64,000 nt of DNA from positions 1,984,001 to 2,048,000 of the forward strand of contig OZ220724.1 in assembly GCA_965116715.1 (NCBI GenBank), in the 5' to 3' direction. Position 1 is the stretch's first letter, and the number at the start of each line of letters is the position of its first letter. The notes beneath the pieces were generated by a model. The model made no database searches, was not told where the DNA came from, and saw nothing but the letters and a program-made list of their open reading frames with translations. Positions 55,835 through 64,000 of the stretch are shown here, in pieces. A program made the translations under genes and the position numbers. Source of the stretch: Poriferisodalis sp965116715. GTDB lineage: Bacteria; Actinomycetota; Acidimicrobiia; Acidimicrobiales; Poriferisodalaceae.

Positions 55835-57000
55835 ACGGCGAGGCGAGCGACGAGGCGGCACCTCGGCGACGGTTCGCATCTGTCGACACGTTCCGAGGGG
55901 CGGTGCTCGCGCTGATGCTGTTCACGCCGGCCACGGGTGCCAGCGGCTACGCCTGGCTGCGGCACGCCGAATGGGACGGCCTGACTGCGTCGGACTGGCT
56001 GTTCCCGACCTTCCTGGTCACCAGCGGGCTGAGCCTGTCGTTCCTGCTTCGTGGCGCGCCCACGCGTGCGACCTACCTGCGGCTGATCCGCCGGCTGGTG
56101 CTGCTGATTGCCGCCGGGCTGGTGTACAACGCGTACGGCTCGCCGTGGTTCGACCTCGGCGAGCTGCGCTTCACCGGTGTGCTGCAGATGATCGGCATCT
56201 CGGGGGCGTGTGCGGCTGCGGTGGTGCTGGCGAGCCGGGCGGTGTCGCCCAAGGGCGGGGACGCCATCTGGTGGATCGTGGGCGTGGCCACCGCCATCGC
56301 CGCGCTGTACGGCCTGGGCCTGGAACTGCTGTCGTGCGAGCCGCTGGGCCGCTGCAGCCCGTATCTCGCCGTCGACACGGGCGTGCTCGGCGACAGCCAC
56401 GTGTACCGGGGCGGCCAGGCCGGCTGGGACCCCGAGGGCATCGTTGCGTCGATCGCTGCGTCGTCGCTGGTGCTCTACGGCTATGCGGCGGGTGTGCTGC
56501 TGCGACGCCACGGACGCTCCAGTCCCTCGGCAACGCTGGCCAACGTGGGTGCACTGGCGTCGCTGTGCTTCGTCGCCGGGCTGGCCGTGTCGCAGTGGAT
56601 GCCGTCCAACAAGCGCCTGCTGACGCCGGCATTCGTGCTGCTGGCCGCAGGGGTGGCGCTGGCAGTGTTCTGCGTGATCTACCTGCTGGTCGACGCCACG
56701 AGCGGCCAGCGGACCGAAGAGCGCTGGGAGTGGCGCCCACAGGCCCTCTGGCGCCACTGGAGCTGGCCGTTCGTCGCCTTCGGACGCAACGCTCTCGTCG
56801 TCTTCCTGGCAGAGCGGTTCCTGCTGCAGACCGCCAAGCACGTGCACATCGGCGACCGGTCAATCCAGAAGCGCCTGCTCGAAGACATCCTGCCGTTCGG
56901 CGAGCCCGGCGTGCACCTGGCCTACACCGCCCTGCTACTGCTGGCCGTGTTCGCCGTCGTCGGCCACCTGCACCGCCACCGCCTCTACCTGGCCCTCTGA
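55831..57000 (+). CDS. HGSNAT-like (DUF5009/DUF1624-type) membrane acyltransferase
   Basis: The protein has 389 aa. The GTG at 55831 overlaps the upstream TGA (GTGA), so it is coupled to the PIG-L gene. The N-terminal pattern RFASVDTFRGAVLALML, then AEWDGLTASDWLFPTFLV and TSGLSLSF, is that of heparan-alpha-glucosaminide N-acetyltransferase and related bacterial proteins. About ten membrane segments are present. The family transfers acetyl groups from cytosolic acetyl-CoA to an amino sugar across the membrane. Next to a deacetylase this suggests a pair that edits sugar acetylation. The substrate is not known. Confidence 0.85.
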   Translation: MNGEASDEAAPRRRFASVDTFRGAVLALMLFTPATGASGYAWLRHAEWDGLTASDWLFPTFLVTSGLSLSFLLRGAPTRATYLRLIRRLVLLIAAGLVYNAYGSPWFDLGELRFTGVLQMIGISGACAAAVVLASRAVSPKGGDAIWWIVGVATAIAALYGLGLELLSCEPLGRCSPYLAVDTGVLGDSHVYRGGQAGWDPEGIVASIAASSLVLYGYAAGVLLRRHGRSSPSATLANVGALASLCFVAGLAVSQWMPSNKRLLTPAFVLLAAGVALAVFCVIYLLVDATSGQRTEERWEWRPQALWRHWSWPFVAFGRNALVVFLAERFLLQTAKHVHIGDRSIQKRLLEDILPFGEPGVHLAYTALLLLAVFAVVGHLHRHRLYLAL

Positions 57001-57104
57001 CCACCGCCTCTACCGAGGACCCACGGACCACTCGACACCCGACGTGCGGACCACGACTCCAACAGCGCCGCACCCTGCCTCGACGAACCCCACCCAAGCG
57101 GCGA

Positions 57105-57170
57105 ACCCGACACCTGACAGCGGAGGACCCGACACCCGACAGCGGCGGGCCCGACACCCGACAGCGGCGA
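57105..57170. repeat. Three 22-bp direct repeats
   Basis: Units start at 57105, 57127 and 57149 and share CCCGACACCCGACAGCGG with one change in the first unit. They lie in the gap between two convergent genes (stops at 57000 and 57195). No function is evident. Confidence 0.85.
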
Positions 57171-57194
57171 AACGACGCACGACGGCGGCAGATC

Positions 57195-58766
57195 TCAGGG
57201 CGGATCGCGTCCAGCGCGGGCGCCATCTGCGCCCGTGCGGTTGCTCGGGCCCTTCCGCGCACTCGGGCCATCTGAGCGCGCTTGGGCGCTCCAGCTACCG
57301 GTGCCTGGTTCGTGGCAGAGGCGCTGGCCCGACTTATGCAGGCTGTTGTGGCAGTCGTTGCACAACGCTGCGAGATTGTCGATGTCTGTCTTGCCTTCGT
57401 CTGCGAACCACTCGTCAACGTGGTGGTACTGGCAGCGGTGCATCGGTTTGTGGCACAACACACAGCCGCGATCGCGCACCGCAATCACCAACTGCTGTGC
57501 AGCCGTGGCATGCCGCTGGCTGCGTCCGAGCCACAGCGGCCTTCCCGGGCCAGCGAACAACGCTCCAGTGATGCGGGTGTCGGGCGAGAGGCTGTCGAGA
57601 ATCGAGGTGGGCACCGGCCCAGCCCCAAGGATTTCGCATCGTCCGTCGGGCGCCGTGCCGTCGATGACGCCGATGTCGGCCACGATGACGAGCTGGTTGG
57701 GCGCCCGTGATGGCGCCCACTGTCCGACAGATCGGCACTCCCCGTCGCCAGTCCCAGCGCCATCAGCAGACCGGTCGAGCCCTCCGGAACCCGGCGTAGC
57801 GCCATCCGGCACCGCATCAGACAGCAGACCGCCCTCGGTAGCGACGCTGGGCACGCCACCGCTGGCGGCACCGCCGGGCTCTACGGTGGGCCGCTGCCCG
57901 ATCGCGAGCGCATCGCGATCGGTCAGCATCTCAAAGACGCTGTCGGCAAGGCGCTGACGGTTGTCACGCACCGCGCTCGGCGTTCCGTCTCGACCACCGT
58001 CGCGGCGCCAGAGCGCGTCGTTGTAGTTCTCGACAGCCTGCCTCACCAGCGCAAACGTGACCGGGTCGAAACGGGCATTGAGCACGCCCATGCCCGTCTC
58101 GTCGTCGATGAATAGTGCGGCGCTGCGATCCCGACGCTGCCGGTTGAGCTCGCTCTCGACGGCAGCAGAGTCGTGCTGAGCCAAGAACGCCCGGGCGTCG
58201 CGCCGCAGCACATCAGGCGACACCTTCGCAGCGGTTTCGAGTAGGTCGGGTGTCGCATCGACAACATTGGGACTGCTGCGGCGGGCGGTGTCAGCAAGCA
58301 CCTCGACGTGCTCAATCGTCAACGCACCGTTCGCCAGGCCACGGGCCACGTTGGGCATCTGGGTGATTTCCTCGCTGACGGCCGCTTTCCGAGCGGCACT
58401 GCGCGCGCTCATGCGAGCCTCATTGCGCAGTGCTGCACGCCCCGACCCAGTCCGACCGGCTTCCATCGCCGCCGTCGCCGTCAGCAGCAACGCCTCCACC
58501 GCAGAACGCAACCGCCCGCCAGCCGCGACGACCTTTGCCAACACATCACCATCGGCACCCGCCATCGGCAGCTGCGATGCCATCGCCACCAAGCTCTGCG
58601 CCCCAGCCAGCCCCGCCAGCACCTCATCCATTGACAGCGCCGCCTCACAGGAAGGTCCCGTTGCCACGCCATCTCGCCATCTAGCCAAAGCACCGGCCGC
58701 TTGCGCCGCCACGTCGACAGTCCCAGCGCTCGGTCCCAACTCTGTGCGAACAGCTGTGCGATCCAC
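57195..58766 (-). CDS. DUF222 / HNH endonuclease (13E12-like) protein
   Basis: The protein has 523 aa if it starts at the GTG at 58766; GTG at 58796 and longer starts are possible, and none has a good ribosome site. The N-terminal ~300 residues are the helical DUF222 domain, seen mainly in actinobacteria (VEALLLTATAAMEAGRTG, LTIEHVEVLADTARRS). A Gly/Ser-rich linker follows. The C-terminus is an HNH nuclease domain with CVLCHKPMHRCQYHHVDEW and LAALCNDCHNSLH. These genes are often multi-copy and mobile. Its role here is unknown. Confidence 0.9.
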   Translation of the reverse strand: MDRTAVRTELGPSAGTVDVAAQAAGALARWRDGVATGPSCEAALSMDEVLAGLAGAQSLVAMASQLPMAGADGDVLAKVVAAGGRLRSAVEALLLTATAAMEAGRTGSGRAALRNEARMSARSAARKAAVSEEITQMPNVARGLANGALTIEHVEVLADTARRSSPNVVDATPDLLETAAKVSPDVLRRDARAFLAQHDSAAVESELNRQRRDRSAALFIDDETGMGVLNARFDPVTFALVRQAVENYNDALWRRDGGRDGTPSAVRDNRQRLADSVFEMLTDRDALAIGQRPTVEPGGAASGGVPSVATEGGLLSDAVPDGATPGSGGLDRSADGAGTGDGECRSVGQWAPSRAPNQLVIVADIGVIDGTAPDGRCEILGAGPVPTSILDSLSPDTRITGALFAGPGRPLWLGRSQRHATAAQQLVIAVRDRGCVLCHKPMHRCQYHHVDEWFADEGKTDIDNLAALCNDCHNSLHKSGQRLCHEPGTGSWSAQARSDGPSARKGPSNRTGADGARAGRDPP

Positions 58767-59168
58767 GACACGAACGCTAAGAAACCGGTGTGACACCAAT
58801 AGACAACACGAGTAGATCGGTAACCAACCAGGGCTCGTGTCAGCAGCCCAGCAGCGCGGCTGGGCTGCTATCACCGCCACTGTCGCTACCCGCCGCTCTA
58901 GCGAAACATATGGGCGGTTCCAAGGCCAGTGTCTCGCAAGGCGCTAGATGCAGCAATTGATCTGTATCGGAACATGTTGCCGGTGCGCCGCAACGCTTCA
59001 CACAACTGGTCCGCATCGGTCAGACGCAACGTTGCGCGTTCCGCCATCCCGCCTAAGTCATAGAATCCACAGCAGGGTTCAAATCGTTCGTCATCAGCCT
59101 AACGGATGCTCAACGGCATACCGAGCTCAGCACAAGGCAATGGTCGACTCTTCACCAGGAAGTAACGG
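58767..59168. other. Intergenic region upstream of the HNH and orphan genes
   Basis: About 400 bp with two divergent genes at its ends. It holds the inverted repeat at 58842-58869 and a perfect 12-bp palindrome CGCAAC/GTTGCG at 59025-59036. Base composition falls toward AT on the right side. AGGAAG just before 59169 is the ribosome site of the orphan gene. No RNA gene was recognised. Confidence 0.5.
58842..58869. repeat. 10-bp perfect inverted repeat (8-nt loop)
   Basis: AGCAGCCCAG (58842-58851) pairs with CTGGGCTGCT (58860-58869). It lies 5' of the DUF222-HNH gene. It lacks a following T run, so a terminator is unlikely; an operator, leader structure or insertion scar is possible. Confidence 0.75.
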
Positions 59169-60347
59169 ATGTCTAGCTTACATGGATACAGCGATTATAG
59201 GGGATACGAGATCTACCGCGAACAGCGTTATGAATATGAACAGCAAAAACCGTATTTCTATTCTTCAAACGAATTCATAGTAGAACGAATAAATGATCAA
59301 CTCTATGCCGAAGGATTAGGATCCGTCAGCAGACATGCAGTAAGGCACTATGGCACACTTGAACGCAACGGATATCAACGATTCGTGTCAAGACGTCGTT
59401 ACGAAGCCGCTCGGTCTACTCGTCAAGGCACTCATGCACTTGCTAACCCAAGATATCCGTGGGTACGTTCAGCAATTGTCGGGGATCTTCTTCTCCGGTA
59501 TCTTGATAACGAACTCACTATCGCAAGTAACGTAGTGCAAATCAGCGAAGCTGGCTTACAAATCGAGTGCAGTGACGAGTTCGCCAGTGCCATGCGAGCT
59601 AAATTGCTCGGTCATTCGCCGAACATTGGAACCTTTCGCGACAGGGAAACCTCGCGTGAATTCATCGGCCGTCTGACTGCGATGTATCATTTGCCACCGA
59701 GGTCTCAGCACGAGCGTACGCTTGCGGCCGAATTTGAGTTTCGAATGCCCCAGTCGCTGGCGCGCATCAGTCCGCGCTTCGCTTCGCGTGTCGACTTTCC
59801 GGGTGATCTGCTACTCGAGTTCATTGCTAGAGATGCTGTACCTTCATTCGATCTCTACTCTCGGCAACTTCGATCGTTCGTCGAGTTACTCGAATCAGCA
59901 CGCGGCTTGTACAATAACGTAATTGGATGGCAGCCTGACGCCTACCTACCTCCATTTGCGCTAAATGAAGTGTCATTCTCTTCCCCGTCGCGCGCGCGCG
60001 TGGAGGCCAACCTCAATTTGAGCATGAAGATCGGAGCTCTTCTAGCACTCATTGTGGGCACATTAAATCAAGCCGGATTCATCGGCTCGGACAGCACGGT
60101 ACCAGTGCTAGACCCGCCAGCTCCCTTCGAAATCAACATTGGTGAGGTCAACCTTAGCGACAGCGCAATCATGAGCCTAGATCTTGACGAAGCGGTGAAC
60201 GGGATTGATGCGGGTGGACGCGAAAGCGCACCTACTGACGTAGCGGAACATAGACTTCGCCAGATACTTGCGCGCGATATAGTCAAGTGTCTTGTGGACC
60301 TTAACGAGTGTGGTGTTGATCAGATTAAGTATGGAATTGCTGATTGA
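59169..60347 (+). CDS. AT-rich orphan protein of unknown function
   Basis: The protein has 392 aa. The ATG at 59169 has an AGGAAG site. Codon use is clearly AT-richer than all neighbours (many AAA, AAT, TAT, ATA codons), which suggests acquisition from another genome. The N-terminus is Tyr/Arg/Glu-rich (YRGYEIYREQRYEYEQQ). The middle is mixed alpha/beta. A single hydrophobic segment, MKIGALLALIVGTL (~285), is followed by an acidic region (FEINIGEVNLSDSAIMSLD) and a C-terminal helix. I recognise no domain or catalytic motif. It sits between an HNH gene and a CWB2 gene that lacks its C-terminal part. A defence or mobile-element cargo role is only a guess. Confidence 0.75.
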   Translation: MSSLHGYSDYRGYEIYREQRYEYEQQKPYFYSSNEFIVERINDQLYAEGLGSVSRHAVRHYGTLERNGYQRFVSRRRYEAARSTRQGTHALANPRYPWVRSAIVGDLLLRYLDNELTIASNVVQISEAGLQIECSDEFASAMRAKLLGHSPNIGTFRDRETSREFIGRLTAMYHLPPRSQHERTLAAEFEFRMPQSLARISPRFASRVDFPGDLLLEFIARDAVPSFDLYSRQLRSFVELLESARGLYNNVIGWQPDAYLPPFALNEVSFSSPSRARVEANLNLSMKIGALLALIVGTLNQAGFIGSDSTVPVLDPPAPFEINIGEVNLSDSAIMSLDLDEAVNGIDAGGRESAPTDVAEHRLRQILARDIVKCLVDLNECGVDQIKYGIAD

Positions 60348-60521
60348 ACGTCTATCGAGTGCGTGATCGGCGTCTTCATTGCGCTGCCTGGTGTGTTAAT
60401 TGGCGCCCCGTACGGCATCGTCGCCCTCACCTGAAGAGACTCCTCGGCTACGAACCAGCCTGAGCCGATCAGTGAAGGGTTGTCGGTAGATGGGTACACG
60501 CAGTACCACGCCGTCGGGTAG

Positions 60522-62303
60522 CTACGTCGTGCGGGTGGTACCGATGTTGGGGTTGCCGGCCAGGTCTTCGAGCTGTTTGGCTTGCACGGTGACCTGATCG
60601 CCTGGCAGCAGGCCGGTGGTGGTGGCAGTGTCGAACTCGCCCGGCACCACCACATCAATGCGCGAACTGCGCGGAATCACATCGGCAATGACGGTCAGCG
60701 GCGTCAGCCCGCGGCGCCGGAACACCACCTCGATGGTCGATGCGCCCTCAGCCCCCACCACCGGCTCATTCGTCCTGATGATCACCACGGTCGCCCTGCG
60801 AGGCGAATCGATGTTCAGTCTTGGCGCGGCAAGGTCGGACCGCACACGCAGCTCGGCCCGCCGCACCGTGCGGCCGTCGTCAGCCGCCGAGCGGATTCGC
60901 TTGGCCGCCACCCCCACGCTGTCGCGCCCCCGCAACGGCGCCCTGCAGCCCGTGGGCACTGCATCGCTGCTCGCAGCTCCAGCGCCATCGAACGTGATGA
61001 TCGCCTCGGTAGTCGACTCGAAGAAACCGGCATCCACGCTGGCCCCGGAGAAATCCAGCAGCAGCCCGTCGATGAAGTAGTTGCGGGGATCCTCGGCGTC
61101 CAGCGTCAGCACCGGCTCGTCGAAGGTCACCCTGAAGTGGCACGCCCCGTCGGTGGCGAACACCCGCGCAAACAGCGGCCGCAGCTCGGCCGCATTGGCA
61201 GCGGCCCGCAGCACCGGCTCGGTAATGGCGGCTCTGCCGCCGAACGCCGTCATCAACAGATCGCCGCCCCGGTCACCGCTGAACAGGCGATCCGCCTCCA
61301 AGATGTTCTTGACCGCTGCAGGCAGCACCCGCAGATCGACCAGCAGCAACGGCGCGCAGTGCTCGCCCAGGTACGGGCCGCTCACCATCGCATCGGGTGA
61401 TCGCCAGGCGTACGCCAGGCCCACAGCAGCACCGTCAAAGCAGCTCTGCGGCGACTTCTCAGACAGCAGCGCCACGGCGATGTCGATCGCGGTCTCATAG
61501 CGGTCCTTACCCGACCAGCGCGTGATCGTCATGCCGAGGTTCTCGAGCTCGAACTCCACGTCGATGCTCACCGCGGCCAGTCCGCCCAGGATGATCACAT
61601 GATCGGTGTTGCTGCCCCTGAGAAACGCCGCCACCTCTGCGGGCAGCACCTCCGAGCGTGTCAGCAGGATCGGATGCTGGCCCGCATACGCCAGCGGCCC
61701 AGCCGCGAGCGCATCGGCAAACGCCTCGCCCGTGGCCAGCAGCACAGCACGCCGGTACGGGCCGGGAACGCGCGCCGCAGGGCCGACCTTCTCGGCAACC
61801 GCCACCGCTGTCGTATAGATGTCGCTGCCGGCGATCCGCTCCACCCCCACGCCCGGCAAGCCATCAATCTCGGCCTCGACGTCGGCTGACACCACATCGA
61901 CGCCGCCCAAGACGATGACGTTATGGATGCCCTGGCGCTCGATGAACCTGCGCACGCTGTTGGGCAGATCATCAGGTTCGGTCAGCAGCACCGGCGCCTG
62001 ATTGGTCCGCGCCAGCGCCGGGGCCGGCAGCACGTAGCCGAAGTGCTCATCAGCACCCGACGTCACGATGGCCGTGTCCACCTCGCTGCCGAACAGGCCG
62101 CCTTCCACCTCGTCCACGAAGGCCTCTGCAATCGCCACCGCCGTCTCGTACCGCGTAGAGCCCTGCAATCGCTCGGTCTCCACCTCCGAAGCCGCCGCGT
62201 CCGCCGGGCCGCCGACCAACGACAGCGTCGCAGCAACTGCGGCACACGCAAGCACAGCCATCAGCGACGCCCGTGCCGAACTGCAGAGTGTGGGCAGGCG
62301 CAT
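60522..62303 (-). CDS. CWB2 surface protein, apparently shortened at its C-terminus
   Basis: The protein has 593 aa with an ATG start. A signal peptide (SLMAVLACAAVAATLSLVG) is followed by three CWB2 repeats (RLQGSTRYETAVAIAEAF, VIVLGGVDVVSAD, VIILGGLAAVSI, RWSGKDRYETAIDIAV, MTAFGGRAAITE). Next are a DGACHFRVTFDEPVLTLD module and one Ig-like domain ending in LEDLAGNPNIGTTRTT. The closest local relative (48747-51425, 892 aa) continues ~250 residues past its equivalent RDLAGNANA motif. The lost part and the adjoining AT-rich block suggest that an insertion or deletion removed the 3' end. Confidence 0.9.
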   Translation of the reverse strand: MRLPTLCSSARASLMAVLACAAVAATLSLVGGPADAAASEVETERLQGSTRYETAVAIAEAFVDEVEGGLFGSEVDTAIVTSGADEHFGYVLPAPALARTNQAPVLLTEPDDLPNSVRRFIERQGIHNVIVLGGVDVVSADVEAEIDGLPGVGVERIAGSDIYTTAVAVAEKVGPAARVPGPYRRAVLLATGEAFADALAAGPLAYAGQHPILLTRSEVLPAEVAAFLRGSNTDHVIILGGLAAVSIDVEFELENLGMTITRWSGKDRYETAIDIAVALLSEKSPQSCFDGAAVGLAYAWRSPDAMVSGPYLGEHCAPLLLVDLRVLPAAVKNILEADRLFSGDRGGDLLMTAFGGRAAITEPVLRAAANAAELRPLFARVFATDGACHFRVTFDEPVLTLDAEDPRNYFIDGLLLDFSGASVDAGFFESTTEAIITFDGAGAASSDAVPTGCRAPLRGRDSVGVAAKRIRSAADDGRTVRRAELRVRSDLAAPRLNIDSPRRATVVIIRTNEPVVGAEGASTIEVVFRRRGLTPLTVIADVIPRSSRIDVVVPGEFDTATTTGLLPGDQVTVQAKQLEDLAGNPNIGTTRTT

Positions 62304-62403
62304 CAGAAGCCTCCCAGTAGCTCGGGAGCGTCCTATTCGGGCATCGAACGCCTACCGGCGACCTTACCGAAGCAGTGCGGCAGTCAACGGGGCCTGAACG
62401 CCG

Positions 62404-64000
62404 CTACGGCCTGCGCAGCGCGTTGATCGACTGATTCGCGGCCGGGTTCCCCCGCAGGTCGTAGGCGGCGCCGGCTCGCACAAACACCCGTGAACGCAGC
62501 GACGGCAGCTCGGCGATGATCTGCGACTCCAGCCGTGCCACCAGCGTGCCCGAGGCCACACCGGGCGACAGATCGCACGCAGCCGAGCCGGCCACGATGT
62601 ACTCGTTCCCGTCGGGCGCCTCCACGAACTCCACCCCGTTGTCAGCCGCGCCGAACCCGTCCAGGGCAAAGTCGCCGACGCCGTTGGCGTTGGTGTCGAT
62701 CTCGATGCGATCCAGGCGGAGCGAACGATCCAGCGCATCGCAGCCACGCACCGGCTCGGTCCACTCCAGCCTCAGGTCGACGGTGCTGACGCCGCCCACG
62801 AACGCGACATAGCGCAGCGTCTCGGAGATGGTGGCATCGTCCGCGAACTCGTGGTCGGTCAAGTCGGCCACGAACCGCCTGCTGAACTCGAGGTTCTGGT
62901 TCAGGTCGTCGACCAGATCGGGTACCCCGGTATCGGCAGATGTCACCACGCTGATCCGCTGCTGCACCGGTGTCACGGTGATCTCGGCCGGGTCGCTGGC
63001 GCTCAGCCCAGCGTCGAATTCGATGTTGATCTCCCAGTCGTTGCCCGCCGCCCCGTAGGCATCGCCGTCGTCCAGCGCCTCGATGCGCAGCACACGGCTG
63101 ATCCGGGCGCTGTTGTGGTGCCCGCTGAGCTCCACGAACGACGCAGACCGGGCCACCGGCTCGGTCACGGTGACGCTCTGCACCCGCGGCAGCACGGTGT
63201 CGCGCCGCACGGTGACGAACTCCCGCAGGCTCCGGTTGCCGGCCAGGTCTTCGACCGCCCCCGAGGGGATCTCGATGCGGTCGCCCTGCTGCAGCTCCTC
63301 GTAGGGCACGAAGACCGTGAACCGGGTCTCGCCGGCCAGCACGAACGCAGTGATGATGTCGTCCACACGGTCGCGAGTGAAGGTGACATCGAAGCTGCTC
63401 TGCTTCACGGGCTCGCTGATGTCCACCAGCACCTCGAGGCCGCCGTCGGGTGCGGTCACCGTCAGGTTGGGACGGGTGTTGTCCGAACGCACCGACACAT
63501 TGGTCTCGCGCACCGTGCGCCGGTCGGTTGCCCCCCGAATCGACTGGCCGTCCACGCCGACCCGATCGCGGCTCTCCAGCGGGCTCGCACATCCGATCGG
63601 CACCGCGGAGGTCGAGGAGCGTGCCGCGCCCGAGAGGATCACCGTGGCGCTGCTGGTGCTCGACCCGGTGCCCGCGTCGACGCGGGCAAGGCTGGTGCTG
63701 AGGGCCAGGCCCTCGAGCGTGTAGTTGTCCACCCGGCGCGCGTCGGAGGTCCGCACCGGCTCCGAGAACGACACCGTGAAGTGGCAGGCCCCTTCGACGG
63801 CACGCACCGAAGCGCTGATCTCCCGCAGCCGGGCGGCGCGCACAGCGTCGTTCTCGGCAGCGCGCGACACCGCAGCGGTGCCGCCGAAGATGGTGATGCG
63901 CAGGTCGCCGTCGGCATCACCGGTCGCATACTCGTCCGACTCCAGGTAGTCGCTGGTCGACCGGGGTAGGTCCCTCACGTCGGTCAGCAGCAGCGGGGCG
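62404..64000 (-). CDS. CWB2 surface protein (partial, 5' end off window)
   Basis: The gene reads leftward and enters from the right edge; 531 residues are visible. The first residues, APLLLTDVRDLPRS, and then RITIFGGTAAVSRAAE are the end of a third CWB2 repeat. They are followed by EGACHFTVSFSEPVRTSD, several beta domains with VEDLAGNRS, and a C-terminus GAAYDLRGNPAANQ. This matches the layout of the 48747-51425 protein. No membrane anchor or sortase signal is present at the C-terminus. The stop is 101 bp upstream of the neighbouring CWB2 gene's start, so an operon with it is likely. Confidence 0.9.
   Translation of the reverse strand, partial: APLLLTDVRDLPRSTSDYLESDEYATGDADGDLRITIFGGTAAVSRAAENDAVRAARLREISASVRAVEGACHFTVSFSEPVRTSDARRVDNYTLEGLALSTSLARVDAGTGSSTSSATVILSGAARSSTSAVPIGCASPLESRDRVGVDGQSIRGATDRRTVRETNVSVRSDNTRPNLTVTAPDGGLEVLVDISEPVKQSSFDVTFTRDRVDDIITAFVLAGETRFTVFVPYEELQQGDRIEIPSGAVEDLAGNRSLREFVTVRRDTVLPRVQSVTVTEPVARSASFVELSGHHNSARISRVLRIEALDDGDAYGAAGNDWEINIEFDAGLSASDPAEITVTPVQQRISVVTSADTGVPDLVDDLNQNLEFSRRFVADLTDHEFADDATISETLRYVAFVGGVSTVDLRLEWTEPVRGCDALDRSLRLDRIEIDTNANGVGDFALDGFGAADNGVEFVEAPDGNEYIVAGSAACDLSPGVASGTLVARLESQIIAELPSLRSRVFVRAGAAYDLRGNPAANQSINALRRP

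Noticed and set aside
59075..59084. GGTTCAAATC resembling a tRNA T-loop, as a possible tRNA end or attachment site
   Set aside because: The flanking bases do not pair as a T-stem and no acceptor or anticodon arm is present.

Overview
The window is high-GC, densely coded DNA that looks like a free or host-associated actinobacterium, most probably of the Acidimicrobiia. That assignment is inferred from the GC-rich third positions, frequent GTG starts, a DUF222/HNH (13E12-like) gene, an actinobacterial-type HemB metal site (Cys-x-Asp...HGHC), SCP2, SDR and nitroreductase genes, and many CWB2 (cell wall binding repeat 2) surface proteins. No rRNA, tRNA or CRISPR array was recognised.

Layout. (1) 1-8.3 kb, minus strand: two paralogous lipoproteins with pre-peptidase-C-like domains, behind a 1362-aa secreted protein with CWB2 repeats, a metzincin-like site and seven Fn3 domains. 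A 13-bp homopolymer lies just 5' of its start. A decayed CWB2 gene sits at 8.07-8.32 kb. (2) 8.3-28.9 kb: mostly core and metabolic genes: TerC, an HD protein, dnaE, thrS, an MDR dehydrogenase, a secreted animal-type heme peroxidase, an IS5-family insertion (20010-21292, CTAG target duplication), an aquaporin, hemB, a repeat-rich coiled-coil protein, SCP2, an Fpg/Nei glycosylase, a nitroreductase, two SDRs, a lone DUF2384-like gene and vapBC. (3) 29.0-54.7 kb, minus strand: a CWB2 island. It holds three paralogues of a CWB2 / TolB-propeller / M6-like peptidase, one intact, one with an in-frame stop and one frameshifted. It also holds five CWB2 adhesin-like proteins, a membrane-anchored ECF sigma factor whose stop overlaps the start of a CWB2 gene, and pyrE. 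(4) 54.8-57.0 kb, plus strand: a PIG-L-type deacetylase lipoprotein translationally coupled to an HGSNAT-like membrane acyltransferase. (5) 57.2-60.5 kb: a DUF222-HNH gene and a clearly AT-richer orphan gene of 392 aa. (6) 60.5-64.0 kb: two more CWB2 proteins, one apparently missing its C-terminal third and one running off the right edge.

How it fits together. About a dozen CWB2 loci in 64 kb imply a large, changing set of wall-attached surface proteins. Several have 4-nt or near-zero overlaps (GTGA, TTGA, TGACATG), so they should be translated together. The ECF sigma factor carries its own membrane segment and outer domain and is coupled to a CWB2 gene, so it is a plausible regulator of this surface layer. 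Homopolymer tracts, a nonsense mutation, a frameshift, a CWB2 remnant and near-identical Fn3 boundary repeats all suggest ongoing diversification or decay of the surface repertoire. The enzymes among them (M6-like and metzincin-like peptidases, peroxidase, PIG-L deacetylase) suggest an organism that works on external protein and glycan, for example in a host or biofilm.
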